This document shows, in pieces, positions 1-8,512 of a stretch of 64,000 bases of DNA; the stretch's first letter is position 1, and each line of letters begins with the position of its first letter. A program made the translations under genes and the position numbers. The stretch is from Mycolicibacterium sp. lyk4-40-TYG-92 (GTDB taxonomy: Bacteria > Actinomycetota > Actinomycetes > Mycobacteriales > Mycobacteriaceae), in NCBI RefSeq assembly GCF_030209435.1, contig NZ_JARVRX010000020.1:234071-298070 (forward strand), given 5' to 3'. The notes beneath the pieces were generated by a model, which saw nothing but the letters and a program-made list of their open reading frames with translations, had not been told where the DNA came from and made no database searches.

Positions 1-47
1 GTCAAACCGGTAAGCTTGGCACCGGCGGAGGCCTGGAGGAATTTGGC

Positions 48-737
48 ATGAACGATCTGATCGATACGACCGAGATGTACCTGCGGACGATCTACGACCT
101 CGAAGAAGAGGGCGTGGTGCCGCTGCGTGCGCGCATTGCCGAACGACTCGAGCAGAGCGGCCCGACCGTCAGCCAGACCGTGTCGCGGATGGAGCGCGAC
201 GGGCTGCTGCACGTCGCCGGTGATCGCCACCTGGAACTGACCGACAAGGGCCGCTCGCTGGCGGTGTCGGTGATGCGCAAACACCGGCTCGCCGAGCGCC
301 TGCTGGTCGATGTGATCGGCCTGCCGTGGGAGGAAGTCCACGCCGAAGCGTGCCGCTGGGAACACGTGATGAGCGAGGACGTCGAACGTCGTCTGGTCCA
401 GGTGCTCGACAACCCGACCACGTCCCCGTTCGGCAACCCGATCCCCGGCCTCGCCGACCTCGGCGTCATCTCGGCCGGTGACTCCGACGTCAGCCTCGTC
501 CGGCTCACCGAACTGCCCACCGGATTCCCGGTCGCGGTCCGGGTACGCCAGCTGACCGAACACGTCCAGGGCGACACCGAACTGATCGCCCGACTCAAGG
601 ACGCCGGCGTCGTACCGAACGCGCGTGTCACCGTGCAGGCCACCGAGCAGGGCAGCGTCCTGATCGTCATCCCCGGACACGAACAGGTCGAGTTGCCGCA
701 TCACATGGCGCACGCGGTCCGCGTCGAGAAGGTCTGA
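48..737 (+). CDS. ideR: Iron-dependent transcriptional repressor IdeR (DtxR family)
   Basis: IdeR is the Fe(II)-activated repressor of siderophore and iron-uptake genes and activator of iron-storage genes in mycobacteria. The 229-residue length fits the family. An N-terminal winged helix is followed by the metal-binding and dimerisation domain and a C-terminal SH3-like domain from about residue 150. All metal ligands known from the family are in register: Met10, His79, Glu83, His98, Cys102, Glu105 and His106. The ATG is preceded by GGAGGA seven bases upstream. In M. tuberculosis the gene follows sigB, which would lie just outside the window. It converges on the DUF4192 gene with a short gap. 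No IdeR box was recognised in the window. Confidence 0.97.
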   Translation: MNDLIDTTEMYLRTIYDLEEEGVVPLRARIAERLEQSGPTVSQTVSRMERDGLLHVAGDRHLELTDKGRSLAVSVMRKHRLAERLLVDVIGLPWEEVHAEACRWEHVMSEDVERRLVQVLDNPTTSPFGNPIPGLADLGVISAGDSDVSLVRLTELPTGFPVAVRVRQLTEHVQGDTELIARLKDAGVVPNARVTVQATEQGSVLIVIPGHEQVELPHHMAHAVRVEKV

Positions 738-754
738 CCCGCGGCCCACGAGAC

Positions 755-1819
755 TCACGCCGACCTCCCGAAGATTCGGCGCGGCGGCATCTGCACGCCC
801 AGGCGTTCCGCAAGCTTGTAGCCGGTCAGCGCGAGTTCCCGGATGCGGCCCGGGCGCATCCCGGCCTGGAGTGCCGAGTCGAGCAGCCCAGCCATGTGGT
901 GCTCGCTGTCGACATCCAGCGCGGCCTGCAACGCCACCCCGGCGAGCGGTCCGTCGCCACGCGCATACGCGCTGAACGCCAGCAACACCAGCACCTCCAG
1001 CCGCCACGGCGCGGGCAGTGTACGAGCCAGCGCGGCCCACACCGACTCGGCCGCGGCGGCATGCTCGCCGACCGCCAGCGCGTAGAGCGTGTCCCGCACG
1101 CGCGCATCCGTCACGGCACAGGCCAGGCGCACCGCGTCGTCATCGGGTAACGGCGATCCGTCAGCCGAACCGGTGGCGCACGCCACCGCGTGCTCGACGT
1201 CCGCGCGCGCCTCGGCATCGGGACGGCCACGGTAATCCACTGTGGCAGAACGCTTTTCGATCGCCGGCCGCAACGCCTCCGCGCGCGCTGCATCGGTCAC
1301 GGCGACGACCTCGACCAGATCCGCGCGTCGCGCGTAGAGCCGCCGGCCGTCGAGCACGGCGGCCATGGTCACGGGCGACGATGCGGGATCCTCGACAACA
1401 CCGGCGTTCCCGCAGCCGTCGGCGCAACGCCACCGGCCACCGGCCGCCACCCGGTCGACCACGTGCACCGCGAACAGTTCGATGCCGTGATCGGCGAGCG
1501 CATCCTCGAGTTCGTCACTCACGTCGCGGTACATGTCCTCGCACATCGCGCAGTCGACGCCGTGCTCGTCGACAATCACCGCGATCGCCGCGTCCGCGTC
1601 GGCCGCGGCGGCCAGATCGGAGAGATGTCCGAGGGCGTCCGGCAAGGCCTCGAAGAACCCTTCCGACAGGTCCACGCGCAGGACCGCGCCCATCTCACCG
1701 CCGATGATGGTGACGAGCACCAGTGACTTCTCCGGGGCAAACCCCAGGACCGCGGGCACTGCCGCGATGAGGGCGCCGGGCCGGTTGAGTTGGAAATCGA
1801 ATGAGCTGAAAGTTGTCAT
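755..1819 (-). CDS. DUF4192 domain protein
   Basis: This 354-residue protein matches the actinobacterial DUF4192 family, whose N-terminus typically carries a conserved segment like the LNRPGALIAAVPAVLGF seen here near residue 12, followed by a hydrophobic strand with LVLVTI. It has no signal peptide or membrane segment and is rich in Ala, Asp and Glu. Two Cys pairs (CAMCEDMY near residue 115 and a CADGCG motif near residue 157) could bind metal, which is inference. The gene sits where M. tuberculosis has Rv2712c, convergent with ideR and divergent from sthA. The biochemical function is unknown. Confidence 0.85.
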   Translation of the reverse strand: MTTFSSFDFQLNRPGALIAAVPAVLGFAPEKSLVLVTIIGGEMGAVLRVDLSEGFFEALPDALGHLSDLAAAADADAAIAVIVDEHGVDCAMCEDMYRDVSDELEDALADHGIELFAVHVVDRVAAGGRWRCADGCGNAGVVEDPASSPVTMAAVLDGRRLYARRADLVEVVAVTDAARAEALRPAIEKRSATVDYRGRPDAEARADVEHAVACATGSADGSPLPDDDAVRLACAVTDARVRDTLYALAVGEHAAAAESVWAALARTLPAPWRLEVLVLLAFSAYARGDGPLAGVALQAALDVDSEHHMAGLLDSALQAGMRPGRIRELALTGYKLAERLGVQMPPRRIFGRSA

Positions 1820-1988
1820 GGTCCGAAGGTGGCAGCACGGTCCGTCAGGATTCGTCGGCCGACGCCGCCGGCGGCCTGGTCTGTGAATGAACTCGGATCT
1901 GTGGATAACGGGCCTATTCGAGCTGTTTCCGCAAAGTTCGCCGATGATCAGGCTGCATGATCACGCGCGCCGTGCCAACCTGGCTGTC

Positions 1989-3404
1989 ATGGGTTCCACG
2001 CAGGAGTTCGACCTCGTCGTCATCGGATCCGGCCCGGGCGGGCAGAAGGCCGCGATCGCCGCCGCCAAGCTGGGAAAATCCGTCGCAGTCATCGAACGTG
2101 GGCGCATGCTCGGCGGGGTCTGCGTGAATACCGGAACCATCCCGTCCAAGACGCTGCGCGAGGCAGTCGTCTATCTCACGGGCATGAGCCAGCGCGAGCT
2201 GTACGGTTCCAGCTACCGGGTGAAGGAGCGGATCACCCCCGCTGATCTGCTGCGCCGCACCACTCACGTCATCGGCCGGGAACAGGACGTGGTCCGCAAC
2301 CAGCTCCTGCGCAACGGGGTCGAGCTGTTCGAAGGGCACGGCCGGTTCCTCGACCCGCACACCCTGGTCATCGAGGACCCGACCCACGACGAGAACGTCA
2401 ACATCAAGGCGCGGTACGTCGTCATCGCCACCGGCACCAAGCCCGTCCGTCCGGCCGGGGTGAACTTCGACGAGGAACGCGTCCTGGACTCCGACGGGAT
2501 CCTGGACCTCAAGAGCCTGCCGCAGTCGATGGTGGTCGTCGGCGCCGGCGTGATCGGCATCGAATACGCGTCCATGTTCGCCGCCCTCGGCACCAAGGTG
2601 ACCGTGATCGAGAAGCGCCCGACGATGCTCGACTTCTGCGACTCCGAGATCATCGAGTCGCTCAAATTCCACCTGCGCGATCTCGCGGTGACGTTCCGGT
2701 TCGGCGAGGAGGTGACCGCGGTGGACGTGGGTCCCGGCGGAACCTTGACCACGCTCGCCAGCGGGAAGCAGATCCCCGCCGAGACCGTGATGTACTCGGC
2801 CGGCCGGCAGGGGCAGACCGAGCACCTCGACGTCGAGCGGGCCGGCCTCGAGATCGACAGTCGCGGAAGGATTTTCGTCGACGACAACTACCAGACCAAA
2901 GTCGACCACATCTACGCCGTCGGTGACGTCATCGGCTTCCCCGCGCTGGCGGCGACCTCGATGGACCAGGGCCGGCTGGCGGCCTATCACGCCTTCGGCG
3001 AGCCCTGCAAGGGCATGACCGACCTGCAGCCGATCGGCATCTATTCCATTCCCGAGGTGTCGTACGTCGGCGCCACCGAGGTCGATCTCACCGACAGCTC
3101 GGTCCCGTACGAGGTCGGTGTGTCGCGCTACCGGGAACTGGCCCGCGGACAGATCGCCGGCGACTCGTACGGCATGCTCAAACTGCTGGTCTCCACCGAG
3201 GACCTCACGCTGCTCGGCGTGCACATCTTCGGCTCCAACGCCACCGAGTTGGTCCACATCGGCCAGGCCGTGATGGGCTGCGGCGGGACCGTGGAGTACC
3301 TGGTCGACGCCGTCTTCAACTACCCGACCTTCTCCGAGGCCTACAAGGTCGCCGCACTCGACGTGATGAACAAGCTGCGCGCGCTGAACCAGTTCAAGAG
3401 TTAG
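1989..3404 (+). CDS. sthA: Soluble pyridine nucleotide transhydrogenase SthA
   Basis: This FAD flavoprotein interconverts NADPH and NAD+ in the cytoplasm. The N-terminal Rossmann motif GSGPGGQKAA lies near residue 11, and a second dinucleotide fold, VVVGAGVIGIEYA, lies about 170 residues later. The usual disulfide-reductase CxxxxC is reduced to a single Cys in GVCVNTGTIPSK, as expected for transhydrogenases rather than lipoamide or mercuric reductases. I chose the ATG at 1989 (MGSTQEFDLVVIG), giving 471 residues. The frame is open back to 1887, but those extra residues do not resemble the family. The TAG stop overlaps the TAA of the convergent protease gene within TTAG. Confidence 0.95.
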   Translation: MGSTQEFDLVVIGSGPGGQKAAIAAAKLGKSVAVIERGRMLGGVCVNTGTIPSKTLREAVVYLTGMSQRELYGSSYRVKERITPADLLRRTTHVIGREQDVVRNQLLRNGVELFEGHGRFLDPHTLVIEDPTHDENVNIKARYVVIATGTKPVRPAGVNFDEERVLDSDGILDLKSLPQSMVVVGAGVIGIEYASMFAALGTKVTVIEKRPTMLDFCDSEIIESLKFHLRDLAVTFRFGEEVTAVDVGPGGTLTTLASGKQIPAETVMYSAGRQGQTEHLDVERAGLEIDSRGRIFVDDNYQTKVDHIYAVGDVIGFPALAATSMDQGRLAAYHAFGEPCKGMTDLQPIGIYSIPEVSYVGATEVDLTDSSVPYEVGVSRYRELARGQIAGDSYGMLKLLVSTEDLTLLGVHIFGSNATELVHIGQAVMGCGGTVEYLVDAVFNYPTFSEAYKVAALDVMNKLRALNQFKS

Positions 3405-4198
3405 GCGCTGCAGCCGTCGTCGGGGGCACCCGTGGCACGGTCCGCGGGCCCGCCCTCCTGGGCGCGCTGATAGAGCACCTGAATTTGCATGTCGAAGGGT
3501 GACGAGTACGACAGGTCGCTGCCGCTGCAGCCGCCGCCCTGCAGGCCGCCGACCACTCCCCTGACCTCGGCGGCCGACACCCACGGCGAGCCGCTGGTGC
3601 CGTCCACCAGTCCCGGGCAGCGCAGCGCCGGGAACCCGCGGTCCGGGCGTGACGTCGGCCCGCTGCAGCTGACCTGGCCCCCGCCGTCACCGAGTGGGTA
3701 TCCCGTCACGGTGATCGGAACGTCCGGGCCCGGTGCGGCCCCGAGCACGAAGCCGCCGCCGGCGCGATGTTCCAGCGTCTCGGTGGTGGCCGGGCCGCCG
3801 TGGCTGACCCGGGCGATCGCGAAGTCGGCGGCCGGGTCCTGGCGGCGGACCCATCGCGGATCCAGGTACACCGCGTCGATGTGCCAGAAGTCGCCGGGGA
3901 CGCCGGCGCGGTAACCGGGTGCGAATGTCGCGTCGAATGACGCGTCGAGGCAGTGCGCGGCCGTGATGATGAGGTTGCCCGCCAGCGAGTCGAGCACCGC
4001 ACCACTGCAGGTGTGCACCGAATCACTGCCCAGGAACACCGCTCCGACGCGCGGATCGGGACGGGGTCCCGCGACCACGGCCGCACCGGCAGTGACCGTG
4101 CCGGCGTCGCCACGGGTATCGGCCTTGATCGCGGGTGGGCTGCACGCAGTGGCCAGCAGCGCGGCGAATGCGCTCGCGACCAGTCGGATGCCCAGCAT
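3401..4198 (-). CDS. Secreted trypsin-like serine protease, putative lipoprotein
   Basis: The 265-residue product starts with a signal peptide ending in a lipobox-like LLATAC, so it is probably lipid-anchored outside the membrane. The chymotrypsin-fold triad can be read: His in ITAAHC, Asp in DPAADFAIARV, and Ser in GTSGSPWV. Several Cys suggest disulfides. The start at 4198 was chosen because the signal peptide begins there; the frame is open to 4339 but the extra residues are Cys- and Arg-rich and implausible. It is divergent from the PAC2 gene and convergent with sthA. I do not recall a gene at this position in M. tuberculosis, so it is probably an addition. The substrate is unknown. Confidence 0.8.
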   Translation of the reverse strand: MLGIRLVASAFAALLATACSPPAIKADTRGDAGTVTAGAAVVAGPRPDPRVGAVFLGSDSVHTCSGAVLDSLAGNLIITAAHCLDASFDATFAPGYRAGVPGDFWHIDAVYLDPRWVRRQDPAADFAIARVSHGGPATTETLEHRAGGGFVLGAAPGPDVPITVTGYPLGDGGGQVSCSGPTSRPDRGFPALRCPGLVDGTSGSPWVSAAEVRGVVGGLQGGGCSGSDLSYSSPFDMQIQVLYQRAQEGGPADRATGAPDDGCSA

Positions 4199-4350
4199 CT
4201 GTCCGATCTTGCCCGATACCGACTGCACGGGCAGCACCTGGTGCACCATGCGTACTGCGGGCCGACACCGGGAACAACACAAGAATGCGCGACACTTGTA
4301 GGAGACACATCCAGCGAGATGTGGCACGCAGGACGGCAAGGAGTGTGTAG

Positions 4351-5382
4351 GTGAGCGAGTACGACGGGAACGCGCCCGACGCGAGCGGCCAGCGGCCCGA
4401 CGAAAGCCGGGGCCAGCAGTACCAGCCCGAGCACAGCGGCATGTACGAGCTGGAGTTCCCCGCGCCGCAACTGTCCGCCGCCGACGGCCGCGGACCGGTG
4501 ATGGTGCACGCCCTCGAAGGCTTCTCCGATGCCGGCCACGCCATCCGGCTGGCCGCCGAGCACCTCAAGAACACCCTCGACACCGAACTGGTCGCGTCGT
4601 TCGCCATCGACGAACTGCTGGACTACCGGTCGCGCCGGCCGCTGATGACGTTCACCACCGATCACTTCACCAAGTACGACGATCCCGAGCTGAACCTCTA
4701 TGCGCTGCACGACACGGCCGGGACGCCGTTCCTGCTGCTGGCCGGGATGGAGCCGGATCTGCGCTGGGAACGGTTCATCACGGCGGTGCGGCTGCTGTCC
4801 GAGCGGCTCGGGGTCCGGCAGGTCATCGGGCTGGGCGCCATCCCCATGGCGGTACCGCACACCCGCCCGGTCACCATGACAGCTCACGCCGGCAACAAGG
4901 AACTGATTGCCGACCACACGCCGTGGGTGGGCGAGGTGCAGGTCCCGGCCAGTGTGTCGAACCTGTTGGAGTACAGGCTGATTCAGCATGGTCACGAAGC
5001 CCTGGGCTTCACCGTGCATGTGCCGCACTATCTGGCGCAGACCGCGTACCCGCCGGCCGCGGAGGCCCTGCTGGGCGAGGTCTCCCGAATCGCGTCGCTA
5101 CAGATTCCGCTGCACGAGCTGTCCGAGGCCGGCGCCGAGGTATACACGAAGATCAGCGAGCAGGTGGAGGCCAGCGCCGAAGTCGCTCAAGTGGTCAGTG
5201 CCCTGGAACAACAGTACGATTCGTTCGTCGCTGCTCAGGAAAATCGGTCTTTGCTGGCACGTGACGAGGAACTACCCAGCGGCGACGAGCTCGGCGCACA
5301 GTTCGAGCAGTTCCTCGCCGAACAGTCCGGTGACGGATTCTCCGATCCCCAAGCCGGCGACGACGGCACTGTCGGCGACTGA
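4351..5382 (+). CDS. PAC2 family protein (proteasome-assembly-chaperone-like)
   Basis: This 343-residue cytoplasmic protein belongs to the PAC2 superfamily, named from eukaryotic proteasome assembly chaperone 2 and common in actinobacteria. Its core runs from about residue 50, where ALEGFSDAGHA is typical of the family, to about 260. The C-terminal 60 residues are acidic and Gln/Glu-rich and probably disordered. The start is a GTG with AAGGAG about eight bases upstream. It corresponds to Rv2714 and is followed 45 bp later by an alpha/beta hydrolase gene, as in M. tuberculosis. Its role in mycobacteria is not established; a link to the Pup-proteasome system is inference only. Confidence 0.88.
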   Translation: MSEYDGNAPDASGQRPDESRGQQYQPEHSGMYELEFPAPQLSAADGRGPVMVHALEGFSDAGHAIRLAAEHLKNTLDTELVASFAIDELLDYRSRRPLMTFTTDHFTKYDDPELNLYALHDTAGTPFLLLAGMEPDLRWERFITAVRLLSERLGVRQVIGLGAIPMAVPHTRPVTMTAHAGNKELIADHTPWVGEVQVPASVSNLLEYRLIQHGHEALGFTVHVPHYLAQTAYPPAAEALLGEVSRIASLQIPLHELSEAGAEVYTKISEQVEASAEVAQVVSALEQQYDSFVAAQENRSLLARDEELPSGDELGAQFEQFLAEQSGDGFSDPQAGDDGTVGD

Positions 5383-5427
5383 CCACGCGGTCGGCTCCGC
5401 CGACAACGATGGGAAGGAGCTGGGACG

Positions 5428-6450
5428 ATGTCCAACGGGAAGCCCACCCTGCACTCGGTGCGCGATGTGACGCCGCGGCTGGAGTACCGCACCATCCACG
5501 GTTACCGGCGGGCCTACCGCGTGGCCGGCTCCGGGCCGGCGATCCTCCTGATCCACGGCATCGGCGACAACTCCACCACGTGGGAAACCGTGCAGACGCG
5601 CCTCGCCCAGCGGTTCACCGTCATCGCCCCGGACCTGCTCGGCCACGGCCAGTCCGACAAGCCACGCGCCGACTACTCGGTGGCTGCCTACGCCAACGGC
5701 ATGCGTGACCTGCTCAGCGTGCTGGACATCGAACGGGTGACGGTCGTCGGCCATTCTCTGGGCGGTGGCGTCGCCATGCAGTTCGCCTACCAGTTCCCGC
5801 AATTGGTTGATCGGCTGGTATTGGTCGGTGCCGGCGGTGTCACCCGCGACGTGAACATCGCGCTGCGGCTCGCGGCGCTGCCGTTGGGCACCGAGGCGCT
5901 GGCACTGTTGCGAATCCCGTTGGTACTGCCGGCACTTCAGCTCGCCGGGCGCCTCGGCGGAGCGCTCCTCGGCTCGACGGGCCTGGGGCACGACCTGCCG
6001 AACATGCTGCGAATCCTCAACGACCTGCCCGAGCCCAAGGCCTCATCTGCCTTCGCCCGGACCCTGCGTGCGGTGGTCGACTGGCGTGGTCAGGTGGTCA
6101 CGATGCTGGACCGATGTTATTTGACCGAAGCCATTCCGGTGCAATTGGTTTGGGGCACCCAGGATGCCGTCATCCCGGCCGCCCATGGAGAACTGGCACA
6201 CGCCGCGATGCCGGGTTCGCGGCTCGAGTTCTTCGACAACTCTGGACACTTCCCATTTCACGACGACCCCGATCGATTCGTGAAGCTCATCGAGGAATTC
6301 ATCGACACGACCGCGCCGTCGGTCTACGACCGTGATGCCCTGCGCGGACTTCTGCAGGCCGGCGTGACAACGACGACGATGGACGCCTCGTTCGACATGA
6401 AAGCCGCGGTGTTTGACGCGCTGGAGACCGACGAGCGCAGCGCGACCTAG
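5428..6450 (+). CDS. Alpha/beta-fold hydrolase
   Basis: This 340-residue alpha/beta hydrolase resembles Rv2715. The oxyanion segment LLIHGIGDNS lies near residue 42. The nucleophile elbow GHSLGGG places Ser near residue 110. The acidic residue is probably the Asp in WGTQDAVIP, and the His that of NSGHFPFHDDPD. There is no signal peptide. The ATG has GGAAGGAG upstream with good spacing, and the gene lies 45 bp after the PAC2 gene, probably in one operon. It converges on nrdR with a gap of six bases. The substrate (ester, epoxide or C-C bond) cannot be read from the sequence. Confidence 0.88.
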   Translation: MSNGKPTLHSVRDVTPRLEYRTIHGYRRAYRVAGSGPAILLIHGIGDNSTTWETVQTRLAQRFTVIAPDLLGHGQSDKPRADYSVAAYANGMRDLLSVLDIERVTVVGHSLGGGVAMQFAYQFPQLVDRLVLVGAGGVTRDVNIALRLAALPLGTEALALLRIPLVLPALQLAGRLGGALLGSTGLGHDLPNMLRILNDLPEPKASSAFARTLRAVVDWRGQVVTMLDRCYLTEAIPVQLVWGTQDAVIPAAHGELAHAAMPGSRLEFFDNSGHFPFHDDPDRFVKLIEEFIDTTAPSVYDRDALRGLLQAGVTTTTMDASFDMKAAVFDALETDERSAT

Positions 6451-6456
6451 TTGCCG

Positions 6457-6921
6457 TCAGCCCGACGACGTCACGCCGCGGTGCGCGCGCAGCGCCTCGA
6501 TTTCGCGTTCGAAGTCCTCTGCTGACGAAAACGAGCGGTATACCGAGGCGAACCGCAGGTAGGCGACCTCATCGAGGTCACGCAGAGGACCGAGGATCGC
6601 CAACCCGACCTCATGACTCGGCACCTCGGGAGATCCGGTGGCCCGCACCGCATCTTCGACCTTCTGTGCCAACTGGTTCAGGGCATCGTCGTCGACCTGC
6701 CGTCCCTGGCAGGCGCGCCGCACGCCCTTGATCACCTTATCCCGGCTGAACGGTTCGGTGACGCCGCTGCGTTTGACCACCGCAACGACCGCGGTCTCGA
6801 CTGTGGTGAAGCGCCGGCCGCACTCCGGGCATGACCGGCGACGCCGAATCGCCTGCCCTTCATCAGCTTCTCGTGAATCGACCACACGCGAGTTCGGATG
6901 CCGGCAGAACGGACAGTGCAT
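6457..6921 (-). CDS. nrdR: Transcriptional repressor NrdR
   Basis: NrdR represses ribonucleotide reductase genes in response to ATP/dATP. The 154-residue protein has the N-terminal zinc ribbon (CPFC at residues 3-6 and CPEC at 31-34) followed by the ATP-cone, with VVKRSGVTEPFSRDKV near residue 49. I started at 6921 (MHCPFCRHPN), the invariant N-terminus of the family. The frame extends upstream to 7023, but that part is not NrdR-like. It lies downstream of chiZ in the same orientation, as in M. tuberculosis, linking nucleotide supply to the SOS locus by position. Confidence 0.97.
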   Translation of the reverse strand: MHCPFCRHPNSRVVDSREADEGQAIRRRRSCPECGRRFTTVETAVVAVVKRSGVTEPFSRDKVIKGVRRACQGRQVDDDALNQLAQKVEDAVRATGSPEVPSHEVGLAILGPLRDLDEVAYLRFASVYRSFSSAEDFEREIEALRAHRGVTSSG

Positions 6922-7032
6922 CACCGCTCCTTCGCCGCACCGACAATCGACCGTTTCGAACGGTCTCGAGCCTACCCGTGCCGCTCTGACGCGGCCGGGC
7001 GCCGTGCCGATCGAGGTGCGCACGGGCTGTCC

Positions 7033-7506
7033 TCAGCCGACCGGCGCGATCAGCGTCTGCCCCGCGTTCAGCGCCACCGACGGCAGCTTGTTCAGCTCCT
7101 TGATGCGGTCGACGACGGCGCCGACGGGCGCGTCGGGCGCCACGCGCCGGGCGACCTGCTGAATGGACTCCCCGGTCTGCACCCGGACCACCGCGAGCTG
7201 CGCGGGCACGGATGCCTCCGACGAGGTCGGCTGGACAGCTTCGCTGAACTGCGCCACCAGGCCCAGCCACACCGTGATCCCGGCCGCGACCAGGGCCAGC
7301 ATCACCGTGGTCAATGGCGTGATCGGGCTGCGGCGGTGCGAGGCACGGGAGGTCAGTACGCCCGTACCCCGGTGACGGAAGGCCGCGCCCGAGGGACGCG
7401 AACCGGCCGGCCGTAACCGGGCCTGGCGGTGCCGATTCACGTCTCCACGCCGAGGCACGGTGCGGACGACGACGTCGGTCGGGTATTCGCGGGTGATGAC
7501 GGTCAT
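7033..7506 (-). CDS. chiZ: LysM-domain membrane protein, ChiZ (Rv2719c-like)
   Basis: ChiZ is the SOS-induced, septum-targeted mycobacterial cell-wall protein reported to slow division after DNA damage. Its 157 residues comprise an Arg-rich cytoplasmic N-terminus, one membrane segment (about 65-83, LTTVMLALVAAGITVWLGLVA) and an extracytoplasmic LysM domain ending at the C-terminus. The start at 7506 is decided by a strong GAGAGGAA site five bases upstream. A second in-frame ATG at 7533 overlaps an SOS box and lacks a ribosome site. It is transcribed divergently from lexA, with several LexA-box-like sites between them, and is followed by nrdR. Confidence 0.9.
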   Translation of the reverse strand: MTVITREYPTDVVVRTVPRRGDVNRHRQARLRPAGSRPSGAAFRHRGTGVLTSRASHRRSPITPLTTVMLALVAAGITVWLGLVAQFSEAVQPTSSEASVPAQLAVVRVQTGESIQQVARRVAPDAPVGAVVDRIKELNKLPSVALNAGQTLIAPVG

Positions 7507-7525
7507 GTCGGTTCCTCTCAGGAGT

Positions 7526-7541
7526 TCGTACATAGGTTCGA
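7526..7541. promoter_or_regulatory. SOS (LexA) box upstream of chiZ
   Basis: The site reads TCGTAC-ATAG-GTTCGA, one mismatch from the mycobacterial LexA consensus TCGAAC-N4-GTTCGA. It lies 20 bp upstream of the chiZ start at 7506, downstream of the likely chiZ -10 element, where a bound repressor would block transcription. Confidence 0.75.
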
Positions 7542-7562
7542 TCGCTCTTGTGTTCGACTATA
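7542..7562 (-). promoter_or_regulatory. Probable chiZ -10 element with imperfect SOS half-site
   Basis: On the minus strand TATAGT (7557-7562) is a good -10 hexamer for chiZ. The adjoining TCGAAC-ACAA-GAGCGA (7542-7557) matches one LexA half-site perfectly and the other weakly. No strong -35 is seen 17 bp upstream. The assignment is an inference from spacing. Confidence 0.5.
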
Positions 7563-7582
7563 TCGCCCAAATGTTCGAACGG

Positions 7583-7598
7583 TAGAACATGTGATCGA
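7583..7598. promoter_or_regulatory. Second SOS-like box between chiZ and lexA
   Basis: TAGAAC-ATGT-GATCGA carries one mismatch in each half of the TCGAAC-N4-GTTCGA consensus. It lies around the -35 region of the proposed chiZ promoter. It is weaker than the sites at 7526 and 7709. Confidence 0.5.
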
Positions 7599-7708
7599 AC
7601 TGTTGCGAACGATACGACCACCCACCGACAAGTTCTGTTCCCCGACTCAGCCACCCCTTTCACGCCGTCACAACCGGATCCGTCCGCGACACGCCGACCC
7701 GACCGATC

Positions 7709-7724
7709 TCGAACACATGTTTGA
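7709..7724. promoter_or_regulatory. LexA autoregulatory SOS box
   Basis: TCGAAC-ACAT-GTTTGA has a single mismatch to the mycobacterial SOS consensus. It overlaps the -35 hexamer of the lexA promoter (TTGATC at 7721), so LexA binding would occlude RNA polymerase. Confidence 0.9.
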
Positions 7725-7749
7725 TCAAACGCGTGCACTGGGCTAGATT
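7721..7749 (+). promoter_or_regulatory. lexA promoter, leaderless transcript
   Basis: The -35 TTGATC (7721-7726) and -10 TAGATT (7744-7749) are separated by exactly 17 bp. The start codon is seven bases after the -10, so transcription should begin at or next to the A of the ATG and give a leaderless mRNA. No Shine-Dalgarno sequence is present. Confidence 0.8.
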
Positions 7750-7756
7750 CGTCTGT

Positions 7757-8446
7757 ATGAGCGACAGCACCGAAACCCCGGACGCCCAGCCAGGCGGACG
7801 GTCCAGCAGCCTCACCGAGCGACAGCGGACCATCCTCGACGTCATCCGCGCCTCGGTCACCACGCGCGGTTATCCGCCCAGCATCCGCGAGATCGGCGAC
7901 GCCGTCGGCCTCACCTCGACGTCGTCGGTGGCCCACCAGCTGCGCACGCTGGAGAAGAAGGGCTACCTGCGCCGCGACCCGAACCGCCCGCGTGCCGTGG
8001 ACGTCCGTGGCACGGACGAATCGACCGGCGCCACCATCACCACCGATGTCGCAGGCTCGGACGCACTGCCCGAACCGACCTTCGTCCCGGTGCTGGGCCG
8101 CATCGCCGCCGGTGGACCGATCCTGGCCGAAGAGGCCGTCGAAGACGTCTTCCCGCTCCCCCGCGAACTCGTGGGCGAGGGCTCGTTGTTCCTGCTGAAG
8201 GTGGTCGGCGAGTCGATGATCGACGCCGCGATCTGCGACGGCGACTGGGTCGTCGTGCGGCAGCAGAACGTGGCCGACAACGGGGACATCGTCGCGGCGA
8301 TGATCGACGGCGAGGCCACGGTCAAGACCTTCAAACGAACCAAGGGCCAGGTGTGGCTGATGCCGCACAACCCGGCGTTCGATCCGATCCCGGGCAACGA
8401 CGCGGTCGTCCTCGGCAAGGTCGTGACCGTCATCCGCAAGATCTGA
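7757..8446 (+). CDS. lexA: SOS repressor LexA
   Basis: LexA represses DNA-damage genes and self-cleaves when stimulated by RecA filaments. The 229-residue protein has the N-terminal winged helix (about 18-84) and the C-terminal S24 peptidase domain. The scissile Ala118-Gly119 bond lies in GRIAAGGPI, with catalytic Ser153 in VGESMIDA and Lys190 in ATVKTFKR. I chose ATG 7757 because it sits seven bases after a -10 box; an upstream in-frame ATG at 7721 lies inside the promoter. It is divergent from chiZ, and a strong hairpin follows the stop. Confidence 0.97.
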   Translation: MSDSTETPDAQPGGRSSSLTERQRTILDVIRASVTTRGYPPSIREIGDAVGLTSTSSVAHQLRTLEKKGYLRRDPNRPRAVDVRGTDESTGATITTDVAGSDALPEPTFVPVLGRIAAGGPILAEEAVEDVFPLPRELVGEGSLFLLKVVGESMIDAAICDGDWVVVRQQNVADNGDIVAAMIDGEATVKTFKRTKGQVWLMPHNPAFDPIPGNDAVVLGKVVTVIRKI

Positions 8447-8465
8447 GAGCCGCCGGACTTACAGA

Positions 8466-8499
8466 TGAGCCCCGCTGCAGTCGCTCGCAGCGGGGCTCA
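8466..8499. terminator. Bidirectional hairpin terminator after lexA
   Basis: A perfect 13-bp stem (TGAGCCCCGCTGC paired with GCAGCGGGGCTCA) encloses an eight-base loop. It lies between the convergent ends of lexA and the LGFP-repeat gene and has no U-tract, as is common for mycobacterial terminators. Confidence 0.8.
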
Positions 8500-8512
8500 G
8501 TCATGACTCCGG

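Noticed and set aside
1887..1988. Upstream extension of sthA by 34 residues from ATG 1887
   Set aside because: The extension lacks similarity to the flavoprotein family, whose N-terminus begins a few residues before the FAD-binding strand at 1989.
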